Below are positions 1 to 6,930 of a stretch of DNA of 39,582 nucleotides, piece by piece. Position 1 is the first letter of the stretch. Each line of letters opens with the position of its first letter. The DNA lies in assembly GCA_009909005.1 (NCBI GenBank), contig JAAAOG010000191.1, positions 1-39,582 on the forward strand, written 5' to 3'. Under the pieces are notes generated by a model, which ran no database searches, was not told the origin of the DNA, and saw only the letters and a list, made by a program, of their open reading frames with translations. Both the position numbers and the translations under genes were made by a program. This stretch comes from Alphaproteobacteria bacterium (GTDB taxonomy: Bacteria > Pseudomonadota > Alphaproteobacteria > DSM-16000 > Inquilinaceae).

Positions 1-165
1 GTCCACAGCTTTCGCAGCCTGCTGGCCGACCTGGCCACCCTGACCCGCAACACCGTCGTCGCCGCAATCAACCCGGACCACCCGTTCACCATCACCGCGA
101 GGCCCACACCGCTTCAGCAAAAAGCCTTCGACCTCCTCGGCGTTACCCCCGAATGTACCCAGTAA
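1..165 (+). CDS. IS transposase, C-terminal end (partial)
   Basis: An open frame enters from the left edge and stops with TAA at 163-165, giving 54 residues. The run starting VHSFRSLLADLATLTRN and the later segment with TARPTPLQQKAFDLLGV resemble the C-terminal end of IS1634/IS4-type DDE transposases. The catalytic core and the left end of the element lie outside the window. I could not find a convincing right terminal inverted repeat just after the stop. Family assignment is from resemblance only and could be wrong at family level; that it is a transposase tail is fairly likely. Confidence 0.55.
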   Translation, partial: VHSFRSLLADLATLTRNTVVAAINPDHPFTITARPTPLQQKAFDLLGVTPECTQ

Positions 166-208
166 ACCATCCCCCTTCGCATGCACCAGGCAGCGAAATC
201 AATGCCTT

Positions 209-643
209 ATGCTCTCCAACAGCAAAAAGTTCCGTCTAAGTGATACGGATGTCGAGCTGGAGGACATTTTGAATTCGGTCAATGGAAGACTCACCACCTC
301 AGTGATTCCCTTCGGGCAAGGAAGGGTCCAATTTCACTGGGGCGGCAAACCTGTTGTGCCAACGCGGGCGCATTTTCTCGTCAATTGGAATTGGAGTCCG
401 GAACGTGGCGGCCGTCTAATGAATACTCGCTGTAATCGCCAAGGTGAGCCGGGCGCAGACTTCAGTTGGGAAGACTATCTTGATGCGGTCATGACGTATA
501 ACCACATGCACGGTCTTTCTAACAATTGGGAAAAGCTGAACAACTTCCCGCCGGAAATTGCAGCATACGGCAATGGCCCGGCAAGAGCCGCGGCAATCGA
601 AGCGTTCGCCCATGTCTTGCGGGGGCGTCCCGCAAGACGGTGA
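209..643 (+). CDS. Hypothetical protein, 144 aa
   Basis: I do not recognise this protein. It is soluble in appearance, with no signal peptide or membrane segment, and has a Trp-rich middle (NWNWSPERGG near residues 74-83) and a helical C-terminal half. Base and codon use is clearly richer in A/T than the genes to the right, and it sits beside transposase debris, which suggests recent acquisition. There is no strong Shine-Dalgarno before the ATG at 209, so the start is uncertain. The last codons, reading RGRPARR, fall inside a perfect 10-bp palindrome, so the original C-terminus may have been replaced by that sequence. No function can be assigned. Confidence 0.5.
   Translation: MLSNSKKFRLSDTDVELEDILNSVNGRLTTSVIPFGQGRVQFHWGGKPVVPTRAHFLVNWNWSPERGGRLMNTRCNRQGEPGADFSWEDYLDAVMTYNHMHGLSNNWEKLNNFPPEIAAYGNGPARAAAIEAFAHVLRGRPARR
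614..638. repeat. Strong palindrome spanning the 3' end of the orphan gene
   Basis: GTCTTGCGGG (614-623) and CCCGCAAGAC (629-638) form a perfect 10-bp stem with a 5-nt loop. The palindrome ends 2 nt before the stop codon at 641-643. No T-run follows, so it is not a classical intrinsic terminator; it could be an IS end remnant or an RNA-stabilising hairpin. Confidence 0.6.
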
Positions 644-796
644 GGGGTGATGGGGCCGGTTAGGAGACGGCGGCGCAAGCGCAGGTCATGTCGCAGGACG
701 TGGTGTCGGAGCTGTGGGTAACCGGCTGGCTGACGGGATCACCAACGAGTCATGCGGCAGCGGGCCGGTTCTCCGCGGCGGCAGCCATCGTGACTC

Positions 797-829
797 TTCG
801 GTAGGGTGTGGTTGCCACACCCTACCGAA
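797..829. repeat. Perfect 15-bp inverted repeat upstream of the IS256 fossil
   Basis: TTCGGTAGGGTGTGG (797-811) and CCACACCCTACCGAA (815-829) are exact reverse complements separated by TTG. It lies 14 bp before the ATG of the decayed IS256-type transposase at 844, so it may be part of that element's left end or leader. It could equally be an independent palindromic element. Confidence 0.65.
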
Positions 830-843
830 CCGAGGACCCGACG

Positions 844-984
844 ATGACCGACAAATGGTGGCCCTTCGCTCCCTGTCTGAGAGGGAACGGACGCCGATGT
901 GCTGCGGGAAATGATCGACTTTGCCGCTCACCGGCTGATGGAGCCGGAAGCTCAGCAGCGGACCGGCGCTGGCCACGGCGGGCG
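844..984 (+). pseudogene. IS256-family transposase, N-terminal fossil with frameshifts
   Basis: The usual N-terminus of IS256-family transposases (MTDDRMAL..., then ...DADVLREMIGFAAERLM...) is recognisable here but broken over three frames. MTD reads from 844, a segment like RQMVALRSL continues in a second frame, and DADVLREMIDFAAHRLM reads in a third frame from about 889. Similarity ends near 980 and nothing of the DDE catalytic domain follows. This is a dead remnant of a mutator-type transposase (normally about 400 residues). Confidence 0.6.
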
Positions 985-1254
985 CGCGGGCTGCTCGACC
1001 GTCTGCGCCCTTATGCGCGCAACGCTCGGACCCACAGCGCCGACCAAGTCGCCCCACTCGCCGCCCGCATGGCCGAGTTCGGCTGGACCGTGTCGGTCAT
1101 GGTGTCGGGCGAGGGCGAACTGATCGCCGGCCATGTTCGGTTGCTGACGGCGGACCTTGACGGCGATGCTGGCGACCGGGCTCAGGGGCCGGGCGCCGGT
1201 TATCGTTCCCGAGCCGCCACGCAACCCGGTCGCGGCGGAGCCCGGGGAGGCTGA
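985..1254 (+). pseudogene. ParB-like / phage DNA-modification protein fragment
   Basis: Directly after the IS256 remnant the frame reads LRPYARNARTHSADQV, then EFGWT and ELIAGHVRLL. This is the start of the ParB/Srx-like domain of phage-type ParB-nuclease or DNA methylase proteins (usual pattern: PYxxNARTHS, EFGW, IIAGHGR). The expected continuation after the GH-x-R motif is lost and the frame drifts into Gly/Arg-rich sequence until the stop at 1252-1254. There is no start codon of its own, so it is a truncated fragment joined to transposon debris. Confidence 0.5.
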
Positions 1255-1260
1255 CGCGTC

Positions 1261-1593
1261 TCAGGCCGCGTAGGGGCGGACGGTTGCGGCGATTTCGGGG
1301 CCGCGGGTCTGCTCGATCAGGGCCAGGTCGTAGCTCTGCTGAAGGTTGAGCCAGAACCGGGCGGACATGCCGAAATAATACGACAGGCGCAGCGCCGTAT
1401 CCGCGGAGATGTCCCGCTTTCCGTCGAGGAGTTCCGTGATCCGGTCGGACGGAATAGCGATCGCATGGGCGAGTGCGTCCGCCGACATGGTGATCCCGGC
1501 CAGTTCGTCCCGGAGGATTTCTCCAGGATGGACCGGCGGCAGGCCGGAGAGAAGCGAAGCGCCGTCAGTCATGATCGTCGACGATTTCGACAT
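1261..1593 (-). CDS. higA: HigA-family antitoxin (XRE-type HTH)
   Basis: The protein starts MSKSSTIMTDG and soon carries LPPVHPGEILRDEL, the hallmark of HigA antitoxins. It continues through a Cro/C1-type helix-turn-helix (SADALAHAIAIPSDRITELL) and ends with the ALRLSYYFGMSARFWLNLQ block typical of the family. I prefer the ATG at 1593 (110 aa) because GGAGAGG lies about 7 nt upstream; an ATG at 1572 or a longer start at 1635 are alternatives. It binds and neutralises HigB and normally autoregulates the operon. The gene is downstream of higB and overlaps its 3' end by about 25 nt, the usual toxin-first order. It appears complete, in contrast to the toxin. Confidence 0.85.
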   Translation of the reverse strand: MSKSSTIMTDGASLLSGLPPVHPGEILRDELAGITMSADALAHAIAIPSDRITELLDGKRDISADTALRLSYYFGMSARFWLNLQQSYDLALIEQTRGPEIAATVRPYAA

Positions 1594-1847
1594 CGTGGGC
1601 CTCTCCATACGTCGAAGCGGCAGCATATCCGCCATTGCCGGTTGATCCGAATACTGAATTGGCCCTTTCGATCGCCGGCCAAGGCTTCAAACCGGTTGGA
1701 CGGCAGGGCCATCAGGGTGGCGATGTCGTCGGCGCTGTCGCGGATGCGGAGGCGTTTGACCGCCTGGTGCTCGAAGCCCTGAAAGGGCCCCACCCGCTTG
1801 CCGGCCGCGAAGTCCGCGGTCCTCTTCTCGCCGAACGATCGGATCAT
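1569..1847 (-). CDS. higB: HigB-type RelE-superfamily toxin, 3' end apparently frameshifted
   Basis: HigB toxins are ribosome-dependent mRNA endonucleases. The first 81 residues fit the family well: MIRSFGEKRT at the start, then LRIRDSADDIATLMALPSN, LAGDRKGQFSIRIN and QWRICCRF. After Trp81 the frame reads RGPRCRNRRRS and stops at 1569. The +1 frame from the same point reads EAHDVEIVDDHD and stops at 1565, which is the conserved HigB end. The catalytic Asp-Tyr/Asp-His tail known from Proteus HigB is therefore absent from this frame. One extra base near 1602-1607 would explain it. The toxin may be dead, may use +1 frameshifting, or may reflect a sequence error. Start at 1847 (ATG) has only a weak ribosome site. 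Confidence 0.75.
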   Translation of the reverse strand: MIRSFGEKRTADFAAGKRVGPFQGFEHQAVKRLRIRDSADDIATLMALPSNRFEALAGDRKGQFSIRINRQWRICCRFDVWRGPRCRNRRRS

Positions 1848-1864
1848 GGACCAAATCTAGTCCA
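1847..1864. promoter_or_regulatory. Candidate HigA operator overlapping the higB start
   Basis: TGGAC (1847-1851) and GTCCA (1860-1864) are inverted arms separated by 8 bases, with a TAGATT that could serve as a -10 element on the minus strand. HigA antitoxins bind such palindromes around the toxin start. The arms are short, so this is only a candidate. Confidence 0.3.
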
Positions 1865-1989
1865 CTTCCCGTGAGTGCGGAAGTCCGGCCCGCCATTCCG
1901 GGTGCTTGCGAGGCGGCGGTCGCTGTGGTCAGCCGGCGATCCGGGAGACGCGGCCGCGGCTTTTGGACGTGGGAGCTTGCTGGGAGCCG

Positions 1990-2499
1990 TTACGCCGCTG
2001 TTGAGCGTTCGTAGGTGTCGTCGCTGGTTTCGAACATTGGCCAGAAATCCTTGAAGATCGCCTCGCGCGCTTTTTGGCCCAGGCGGCTGCCCAGGCCGTC
2101 GGACGGGTTGGTGCTGGGGTGGTAGCGCTTGGCGAATTCGCGCTTCACCGCCTGGAAGCGGGCATCCTCCCGTCTGCGGGGGGCGGCGGCCTGGCGTTCG
2201 GCGGCCTTCAGCTTGGCCTCCAGCCAGCGCACCTCGGCCTGGGCGCTGCGCAGGTCGTGCTTCAGCCCGGCGATGGTCTTCCGCGCCTCGGCGAGTTCGG
2301 CGCGATAGTCCGGCTCCGGCGGGGCATAGACGGCCGGCAGGGTCTCGCCGCGGGCCTTGCCATAGGTCAGGCTGGCCGGTGCCGGGGCCGCTTCGGCCGC
2401 GTCCTCCTCGCCGCCGGCGCCGGCATTCGCCGCTTCCGCCTGTTCGGCCCGGTTGCGCCAGAACTTCACGAGATAGTAGAGGCTTTCCTGATCGAGCAT
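1990..2499 (-). CDS. Hypothetical coiled-coil protein with a J-like C-terminus
   Basis: 169 aa, soluble. Residues 1-20 are a Tyr/Trp-containing helix (LYYLVKFWRNRAEQAE) and 22-45 a low-complexity Ala/Glu segment. About 65-107 forms a charged coiled coil. At 115-153 the pattern VKREFAKRYHPSTNP...F resembles a DnaJ J-domain helix II-loop-helix III, but the canonical HPD is HPS (His127-Pro-Ser129). Loss of that Asp would be expected to abolish ordinary Hsp70 stimulation. It may act as a degenerate J-like adaptor or be unrelated. It is a single gene between a higBA locus and a membrane protein gene on the same strand. No function is assigned. Confidence 0.65.
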   Translation of the reverse strand: MLDQESLYYLVKFWRNRAEQAEAANAGAGGEEDAAEAAPAPASLTYGKARGETLPAVYAPPEPDYRAELAEARKTIAGLKHDLRSAQAEVRWLEAKLKAAERQAAAPRRREDARFQAVKREFAKRYHPSTNPSDGLGSRLGQKAREAIFKDFWPMFETSDDTYERSTAA

Positions 2500-2643
2500 G
2501 GTGCGCCAACCGTCTTGCCGGGTCCCTGAACCGCGCCGGGCCGGCGATCACCGCCATGATCGCCTTTGCGGAAACTGGCCCATCGCGAGTCTAGGCAGAG
2601 TTCGTATACGGACCGTTAAGAGTAAAGACTTTGTAAGTCATGA

Positions 2644-2673
2644 CGAATACGCGGCAAAGTCGATCCGTATTCG
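2644..2673. repeat. Hairpin in the intergenic region downstream of the membrane protein gene
   Basis: CGAATACG (2644-2651) and CGTATTCG (2666-2673) are perfect 8-bp arms with a 14-nt loop. On the minus strand it lies 11 nt after the stop of the membrane protein gene. It could act as a terminator or RNA-stabilising structure, but no clear T-run follows. The surrounding 2500-2684 region is AT-richer and presumably also carries the promoter of the J-like gene. Confidence 0.45.
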
Positions 2674-2684
2674 GAGGTCGACCG

Positions 2685-3665
2685 TCATTCTGCCGCGTAC
2701 CGTTCGGTCATATTGTGCAGTTCCGCCTCCCGGCGCAGCTGGTCCAGGACCACCAGCGCATGGAGATCGAAGTCCCGCATCTGCTTGGGCAGGTCTTCGT
2801 CGCGGGCCGCGGCGTGAATGAACTCCTGGGCCGTTTCCCAGCCGACCGAGAGGATATAGGCGCTGGCCAGCGAGACGGCGCCGTCGGTGCTCGACGGCGG
2901 CAGGTCGCGAATGCCGGCGATGTCGAACATGCGGCGCGCCTCGTCGCTGGTATAGGCGATGGGCCGACGATAATAGGGCAGGGCCTTGACCGGCTGGTGC
3001 CGCGCCGGGGTCCCGCCCGGGTGCCGCTCGGCGCCGGTCTCGGCCGGCGCCGGCCCGGAGCCGAAGCCCTGCCGTCCCGCGGCATGGCCGCCGCCGTCGA
3101 GGAAGTCATCCCCGTACAGGAAGACGCGCGGGTCGAATTCAAAATAGTCGCTGGAAAAACCGGCCGAATCGACCGTGTCCGGGCCCGGCGCGCGGTTTCG
3201 GCGGCCGGCGGGATCCTGTTCGGCCTTTTTGCGGTCGACATAATGGGCAAGCCCGGCAAAGGCGCCGGCGATCCCGACCGCGAAGGCGGCAGAGAGGCTG
3301 ATCGTCGCGACGAACTGCACGAAATCGCCATCGACGGCGCGGGCGTTCAGGGTTTCGAGCAGAAAGCGTCCACCACAGTAAAGCCCGACGACATAACCGC
3401 AAATATCGACGTAATTGCTCTTCACCCGGGTCTGGACACGCAGCAAGGCGAAGGGCGAGAACAGTCCGGCAAGGATCAGGGCCCATTGCGGCGAGCTGAA
3501 GAAGTTCTTTGTCGCAAAGGTCACGAAATCGGCCGAGCCGCTGGCCTGAAAACTCCGGAACAGCCAGTGTGCGGCCACCAGGGCAATGACCACGCCGGTC
3601 ACGACCACCCAGGGCTCGTTGATCTTCAGCCCCTGTCCGGGATCATCCCGACGGGATCGGTCCAT
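2685..3665 (-). CDS. Hypothetical inner-membrane protein, four predicted helices plus soluble tail
   Basis: I start at the ATG at 3665 (MDRSRRDDPGQG, 326 aa), preceded by GGGA at about 6 nt; a longer frame reaches 3791 but its extra residues look non-coding. Hydrophobic segments at about 19-37, 59-76, 85-105 and 115-143 predict four membrane helices, followed by Arg/Lys (HYVDRKK) and a cytoplasmic tail of about 180 residues. The tail contains a Gly-rich linker around 190-225 and a helical domain (SDEARRMFDIAGI..., QEFIHAAARDEDLPKQM). I do not recognise a family. It appears to be transcribed alone. Confidence 0.7.
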   Translation of the reverse strand: MDRSRRDDPGQGLKINEPWVVVTGVVIALVAAHWLFRSFQASGSADFVTFATKNFFSSPQWALILAGLFSPFALLRVQTRVKSNYVDICGYVVGLYCGGRFLLETLNARAVDGDFVQFVATISLSAAFAVGIAGAFAGLAHYVDRKKAEQDPAGRRNRAPGPDTVDSAGFSSDYFEFDPRVFLYGDDFLDGGGHAAGRQGFGSGPAPAETGAERHPGGTPARHQPVKALPYYRRPIAYTSDEARRMFDIAGIRDLPPSSTDGAVSLASAYILSVGWETAQEFIHAAARDEDLPKQMRDFDLHALVVLDQLRREAELHNMTERYAAE

Positions 3666-4216
3666 CTCGTCCCGCCTGATCGCAAATCCGCTCACGGTCC
3701 GGCCTCCATCAAAGTCGCTTGCCCGCTGATCGCCGCTGCCATAAGAGCAGCTGAAGACTAATAAATGATTGACCGTCTTTATTTGCAGCATGTTGCCGGC
3801 ATTTCCCGAAGCTTTTATTCAAACAGTGAGGAGTCGGGGGCTGCCGGGTGCAATTCAGGTCACACGGGGTTTTCGGGATCCGGCCGGAAGATCGGGGCAT
3901 CATGAACGGCCGGTCGAACACGGCGAAGGGTCCCGAGGCGGTTTGAGCATGATTGCGCGCCGTTGACGGTGTCGCGCGTAAGCGGGAAGCGGTTTGACGC
4001 AAGTCAACGCCGTCTGTAGCGTTAAGGAGGAGAGTACCGCTCGTGGCGCAGGCCGCCGCGCCGGGCCGCCGGCATGGCCGGCCCGTCCGATCACCGGCAA
4101 TATGGGCGCTGCGATGCTACCACGGGACCGCACAGGCGGGGCCTGTGGTTTTGCCTGCCTGACCCGGCGCTGCGCCGGGCGGGGCGGGGTGCCGTGCCTG
4201 CGAGAGGAGGCCTTTC
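3666..4216. other. 551-bp non-coding divergent region
   Basis: The left part (about 3755-3790) is AT-rich and may hold the promoter of the leftward membrane gene. The right part is the leader of the DUF4914 gene. It contains the TTGAC-N4-GTCAA dyad at 3994-4007, and a second TTGACG at 3963 that could be a -35 element. A hairpin CCCGGCG/CGCCGGG lies at 4163-4179. A strong AAGGAGG at 4024-4030 is followed, after 12 nt, by a GTG that opens a 39-codon frame (4043-4162); I do not consider that frame supported. No RNA gene is recognised. Confidence 0.5.
3994..4007. promoter_or_regulatory. FNR/FixK-type dyad upstream of the DUF4914 gene
   Basis: TTGAC-GCAA-GTCAA is a perfect dyad matching the TTGA(T/C)-N4-(A/G)TCAA pattern bound by FNR, FnrL and FixK-type CRP-family regulators in alphaproteobacteria. 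It is 209 nt before the start at 4217. Its first half also reads as a -35 hexamer (TTGACG) with a weak TAGCGT 18 nt later, so it could be an activator site further upstream or a repressor site over a promoter. Binding is inferred from the motif alone. Confidence 0.45.
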
Positions 4217-6106
4217 ATGAAGATGGACACCGGCCGGACGATTCTGCCCTACCGGCTGCCCGACGAGTTCCAGCGGGTCGTCAATTCGGCACCCGGCCTG
4301 ATCGTCCCGGAAACCCGGGCACAGCTGGTCGATCTGGCCCTTGGCGGGCCGGAAAACGATCGCTTCGAGGTCGGCTATGACGTGCCGGGGAAGGGCTATG
4401 TGGCGGAAGCGGAGGTGGTCCGGGCCGCCAACGGCGTCGCCGTGAACTATTTCGAGACCTATATGCGCCGGCGCGATCCGGACAGCATGGTCATTGCCGA
4501 CGCCATGCCCACCGATCAGATGCGGTTTGACGACCGTTTCGGTCAGCCTTTCGCCCCGGTGCGCGAGCAGATTCTCGACTGGTTGGGGCAGCAGCACCTG
4601 ATCCTGGTGCCCTTCAAGTCCGGACATGCGGACTATGGCTATGACTCGCTGCTGATCGCCCCGGCCAATGCCGGCTTCTTCGCCGCCGCCCTGGCCGATC
4701 TGCAAGGCAGCATCGCCGCCAGTGCCACCCCCGACACCTTCAAGCCGCGCGCCTATGTCCTCCTCGCCCCGCCCTTCCGCCACACGGTCTGCGACGGGCG
4801 CCAGGTGGTCGTCCACCGCCGTGCCGGGGATACGCACGAGGTGTTCTCCCTCAACCTGTATCCCGGGCCAAGCGCCAAGAAGGGGATCTACGGGGTCCTG
4901 CTCAACATCGGCGAGACCGAGGGCTGGGTGACCACGCACTCATCGACGGTCCAGGTGGTCACGCCCTATGACAACACCTTCACCATCATGCACGAGGGGG
5001 CCTCGGGCGGCGGCAAGAGCGAGATGCTCGAATATCCGCACCGCGAGCATGACGGCCGGTTGCTGCTGGGCACCAACCTGATCAATGGCGCCAAGCGGCA
5101 TCTGGTGCTGCCGCAGGCCTGCGAGCTGCACCCGGTCACCGACGATATGGCCCAGTGCCAGCCGGCGCTTCAGAACAGCAGCCAGAAGCTGGTGGCGACG
5201 GATGCCGAGAATGCCTGGTTTGTCCGGGTCAACCATATCGACAAATACGGCATCGACCCGCACCTGGAGCGGGTCTGCGTGCAGCCGAAGGAACCGGTTC
5301 TGTTCCTGAACCTGAAGGCGGTGCCCGGCGCCACCTGCCTGATCTGGGAGCATACCGAAGACGCGCCCGGCCAGCCCTGCCCCAATCCCCGCGTCGTCCT
5401 GCGGCGGGACGAGGTGCCGAATATCGTCAACAATCCGGTCGAGGTCGACATCCGGACCCTCGGCATCCGGACCCCGCCCTGCACGAAGGAAAAGCCGACC
5501 TACGGTATTGTCGGCATGATCCACATCCTGCCGCCGCCGCTGGGCTGGCTATGGCGGCTGGCGGCGCCGCGCGGCCATGCGAACCCCAGTATCGTCGACA
5601 CCGAAGGCCTGCAGAGCGAGGGCGTCGGCTCCTTCTGGCCCTTCGCAACCGGACGGCGGGTCGAGTTCGCCAACATTCTGCTCAACCAGATCCGCGAGAC
5701 TCCGGAAACCGACTTCGCCCTGATCCCCAACAGCCATATCGGCTGCTGGAAGGTCGGCTTCATGCCGCAATGGATCGCGCGGGAATATCTCGCCCGGCGT
5801 GGCGGGGCGCGGTTCCGGCGCGGCCAGCTGCAGCGGGCTCGCCTGCCGCTGCTCGGCTATTGCCTGAACCAGATGCGGGTCGAGGGCGTGGTGATCCCCG
5901 AATTCTTCCTGCGCGCCGACCTGCAGCTGGAAGTCGGCGATGAGGCCTATGACAGCGGCGGCGAGCAGTTGATGTCCTATTTCCGGCGCGAGCTCGAAGA
6001 CATCCGCTCTGACCCGGCGCTCGATCCGCTGGGCAAAAAGGTGCTCGACGTGTTCTTCGATCGTGGCGATCAGGGAGAGTACAAGAGCGTCTGGGGCATT
6101 GCCTGA
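4217..6106 (+). CDS. DUF4914-type PEPCK-like P-loop protein
   Basis: 629 aa, soluble, with GAGAGGAGG about 7 nt before the ATG. The central motif EGASGGGKSEM (260-270) is a P-loop that closely resembles the kinase-1a loop of phosphoenolpyruvate carboxykinases (G-x-SGTGKT). The segments before it (IYGVLLNIGETEGWVTTHSS, 224-243) and after it, such as SFWPFATGRRVEFANILLNQ, also suggest a PEPCK-like fold. The overall layout and length match the uncharacterised DUF4914 family as I remember it. The chemistry is unknown; nucleotide-dependent phosphoryl transfer or decarboxylation is an inference. The gene stands alone, convergent with mlaF, behind a long leader with an FNR-type dyad. Confidence 0.65.
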   Translation: MKMDTGRTILPYRLPDEFQRVVNSAPGLIVPETRAQLVDLALGGPENDRFEVGYDVPGKGYVAEAEVVRAANGVAVNYFETYMRRRDPDSMVIADAMPTDQMRFDDRFGQPFAPVREQILDWLGQQHLILVPFKSGHADYGYDSLLIAPANAGFFAAALADLQGSIAASATPDTFKPRAYVLLAPPFRHTVCDGRQVVVHRRAGDTHEVFSLNLYPGPSAKKGIYGVLLNIGETEGWVTTHSSTVQVVTPYDNTFTIMHEGASGGGKSEMLEYPHREHDGRLLLGTNLINGAKRHLVLPQACELHPVTDDMAQCQPALQNSSQKLVATDAENAWFVRVNHIDKYGIDPHLERVCVQPKEPVLFLNLKAVPGATCLIWEHTEDAPGQPCPNPRVVLRRDEVPNIVNNPVEVDIRTLGIRTPPCTKEKPTYGIVGMIHILPPPLGWLWRLAAPRGHANPSIVDTEGLQSEGVGSFWPFATGRRVEFANILLNQIRETPETDFALIPNSHIGCWKVGFMPQWIAREYLARRGGARFRRGQLQRARLPLLGYCLNQMRVEGVVIPEFFLRADLQLEVGDEAYDSGGEQLMSYFRRELEDIRSDPALDPLGKKVLDVFFDRGDQGEYKSVWGIA

Positions 6107-6119
6107 GCTCGGCCGGGCG

Positions 6120-6154
6120 GGCGCGCTCTTGGCCGGAAAGGGCTCCGGCGCGCC
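6120..6154. terminator. Possible bidirectional terminator hairpin between convergent genes
   Basis: GGCGCG (6120-6125) pairs with CGCGCC (6149-6154), enclosing CCGGA/TCCGG (6133-6137/6144-6148). It lies between the stops of the DUF4914 gene and mlaF, which converge 47 nt apart. There is no poly-T tract, so termination is only suggested. Confidence 0.35.
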
Positions 6155-6930
6155 TAAAGGGCCTTCACCTGCATGGTGATCGGGCCCTCGCCGCGGCCAT
6201 GAATGAACTGGTCGACATAGGGATTGTCGGAGCGGTCGATCTCCGACACCGGGCCGACCCAGACGATTTCTCCCTCATGGATCATGGCGATGCGGTCGGC
6301 AATCTTGCGGGCGCTCGCCATGTCATGGGTAATCGACAGCGCCGTCGCGCCGAGTTCTTTCGTGCACTTGACGATCAGCTCGTTGATGACGTCGCTCATG
6401 ATCGGGTCGAGCCCGGTCGTCGGCTCGTCGAAGAAGATCATTTCCGGCTCGCTGGCGATGGCGCGGGCCAGGCCGACGCGCTTCTGCATGCCACCCGACA
6501 GTTCGGCCGGGACCAGGTCGGCAACCTGCGCGCCGAGGCCGACCGCCGCCAGTTTCTCCAGGGCGATCTGTTTCGCCTTTCGGCGGTCGACACGGTGTCC
6601 CTGGATCAGTCCGAAGGCGACATTCTGCCAGACCGGCAGGCTGTCGAACAGCGCGCCGCCCTGGAAGAGCATGCCGATCCGGGCCATCAGCGCGTCATGG
6701 GCCCGGCCGGTCAGGCCGACGACGCTCTCGCCGTCGATCGCAATGTCGCCGGCATCGGGGCGCATCAGGCCAAGAATGCACTTGACCATCACAGATTTGC
6801 CGGTGCCCGAGCCGCCGATCACCACCAGCGATTCCGCCCGGCCGATCTCCAGGTCGATGCCGCGCAGGACGTGCTTGTCGCCAAAGCGCTTGTGCACGCC
6901 GGTCAGGCGGATTTTTGACGGTTCGGTCAT
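6154..6930 (-). CDS. mlaF: Mla-type phospholipid ABC transporter ATPase
   Basis: 258 aa ABC ATPase with Walker A GGSGTGKS (about 39-46), a Q-loop GMLFQGGALFDSL, the signature ELSGGMQKRVGLARA and Walker B MIFFDEPTTGLDP, followed by the H-loop ITHDM. The FQGGALFDSLPVWQNV stretch and the MQKR signature are typical of MlaF/Ttg2A. In the MlaFEDB complex it powers lipid transfer between the inner and outer membranes and helps keep outer-membrane asymmetry. Its start overlaps the mlaE stop by 4 nt (ATGA). It is the last gene of the leftward operon; the substrate-binding MlaD and the other Mla parts are not in this window. Confidence 0.93.
   Translation of the reverse strand: MTEPSKIRLTGVHKRFGDKHVLRGIDLEIGRAESLVVIGGSGTGKSVMVKCILGLMRPDAGDIAIDGESVVGLTGRAHDALMARIGMLFQGGALFDSLPVWQNVAFGLIQGHRVDRRKAKQIALEKLAAVGLGAQVADLVPAELSGGMQKRVGLARAIASEPEMIFFDEPTTGLDPIMSDVINELIVKCTKELGATALSITHDMASARKIADRIAMIHEGEIVWVGPVSEIDRSDNPYVDQFIHGRGEGPITMQVKAL

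Noticed and set aside
2640-3761. Long plus-strand open frame opposite the membrane protein gene
   Set aside because: It mirrors the leftward gene, whose product has clear membrane helices; the plus-strand product is low-complexity and lacks a ribosome site.
4043-4162. 39-codon GTG frame behind a strong AAGGAGG in the DUF4914 leader
   Set aside because: Spacing of 12 nt is long, the composition is Arg/Pro/Ala-rich as expected of random GC-rich sequence, and no family resemblance is seen.
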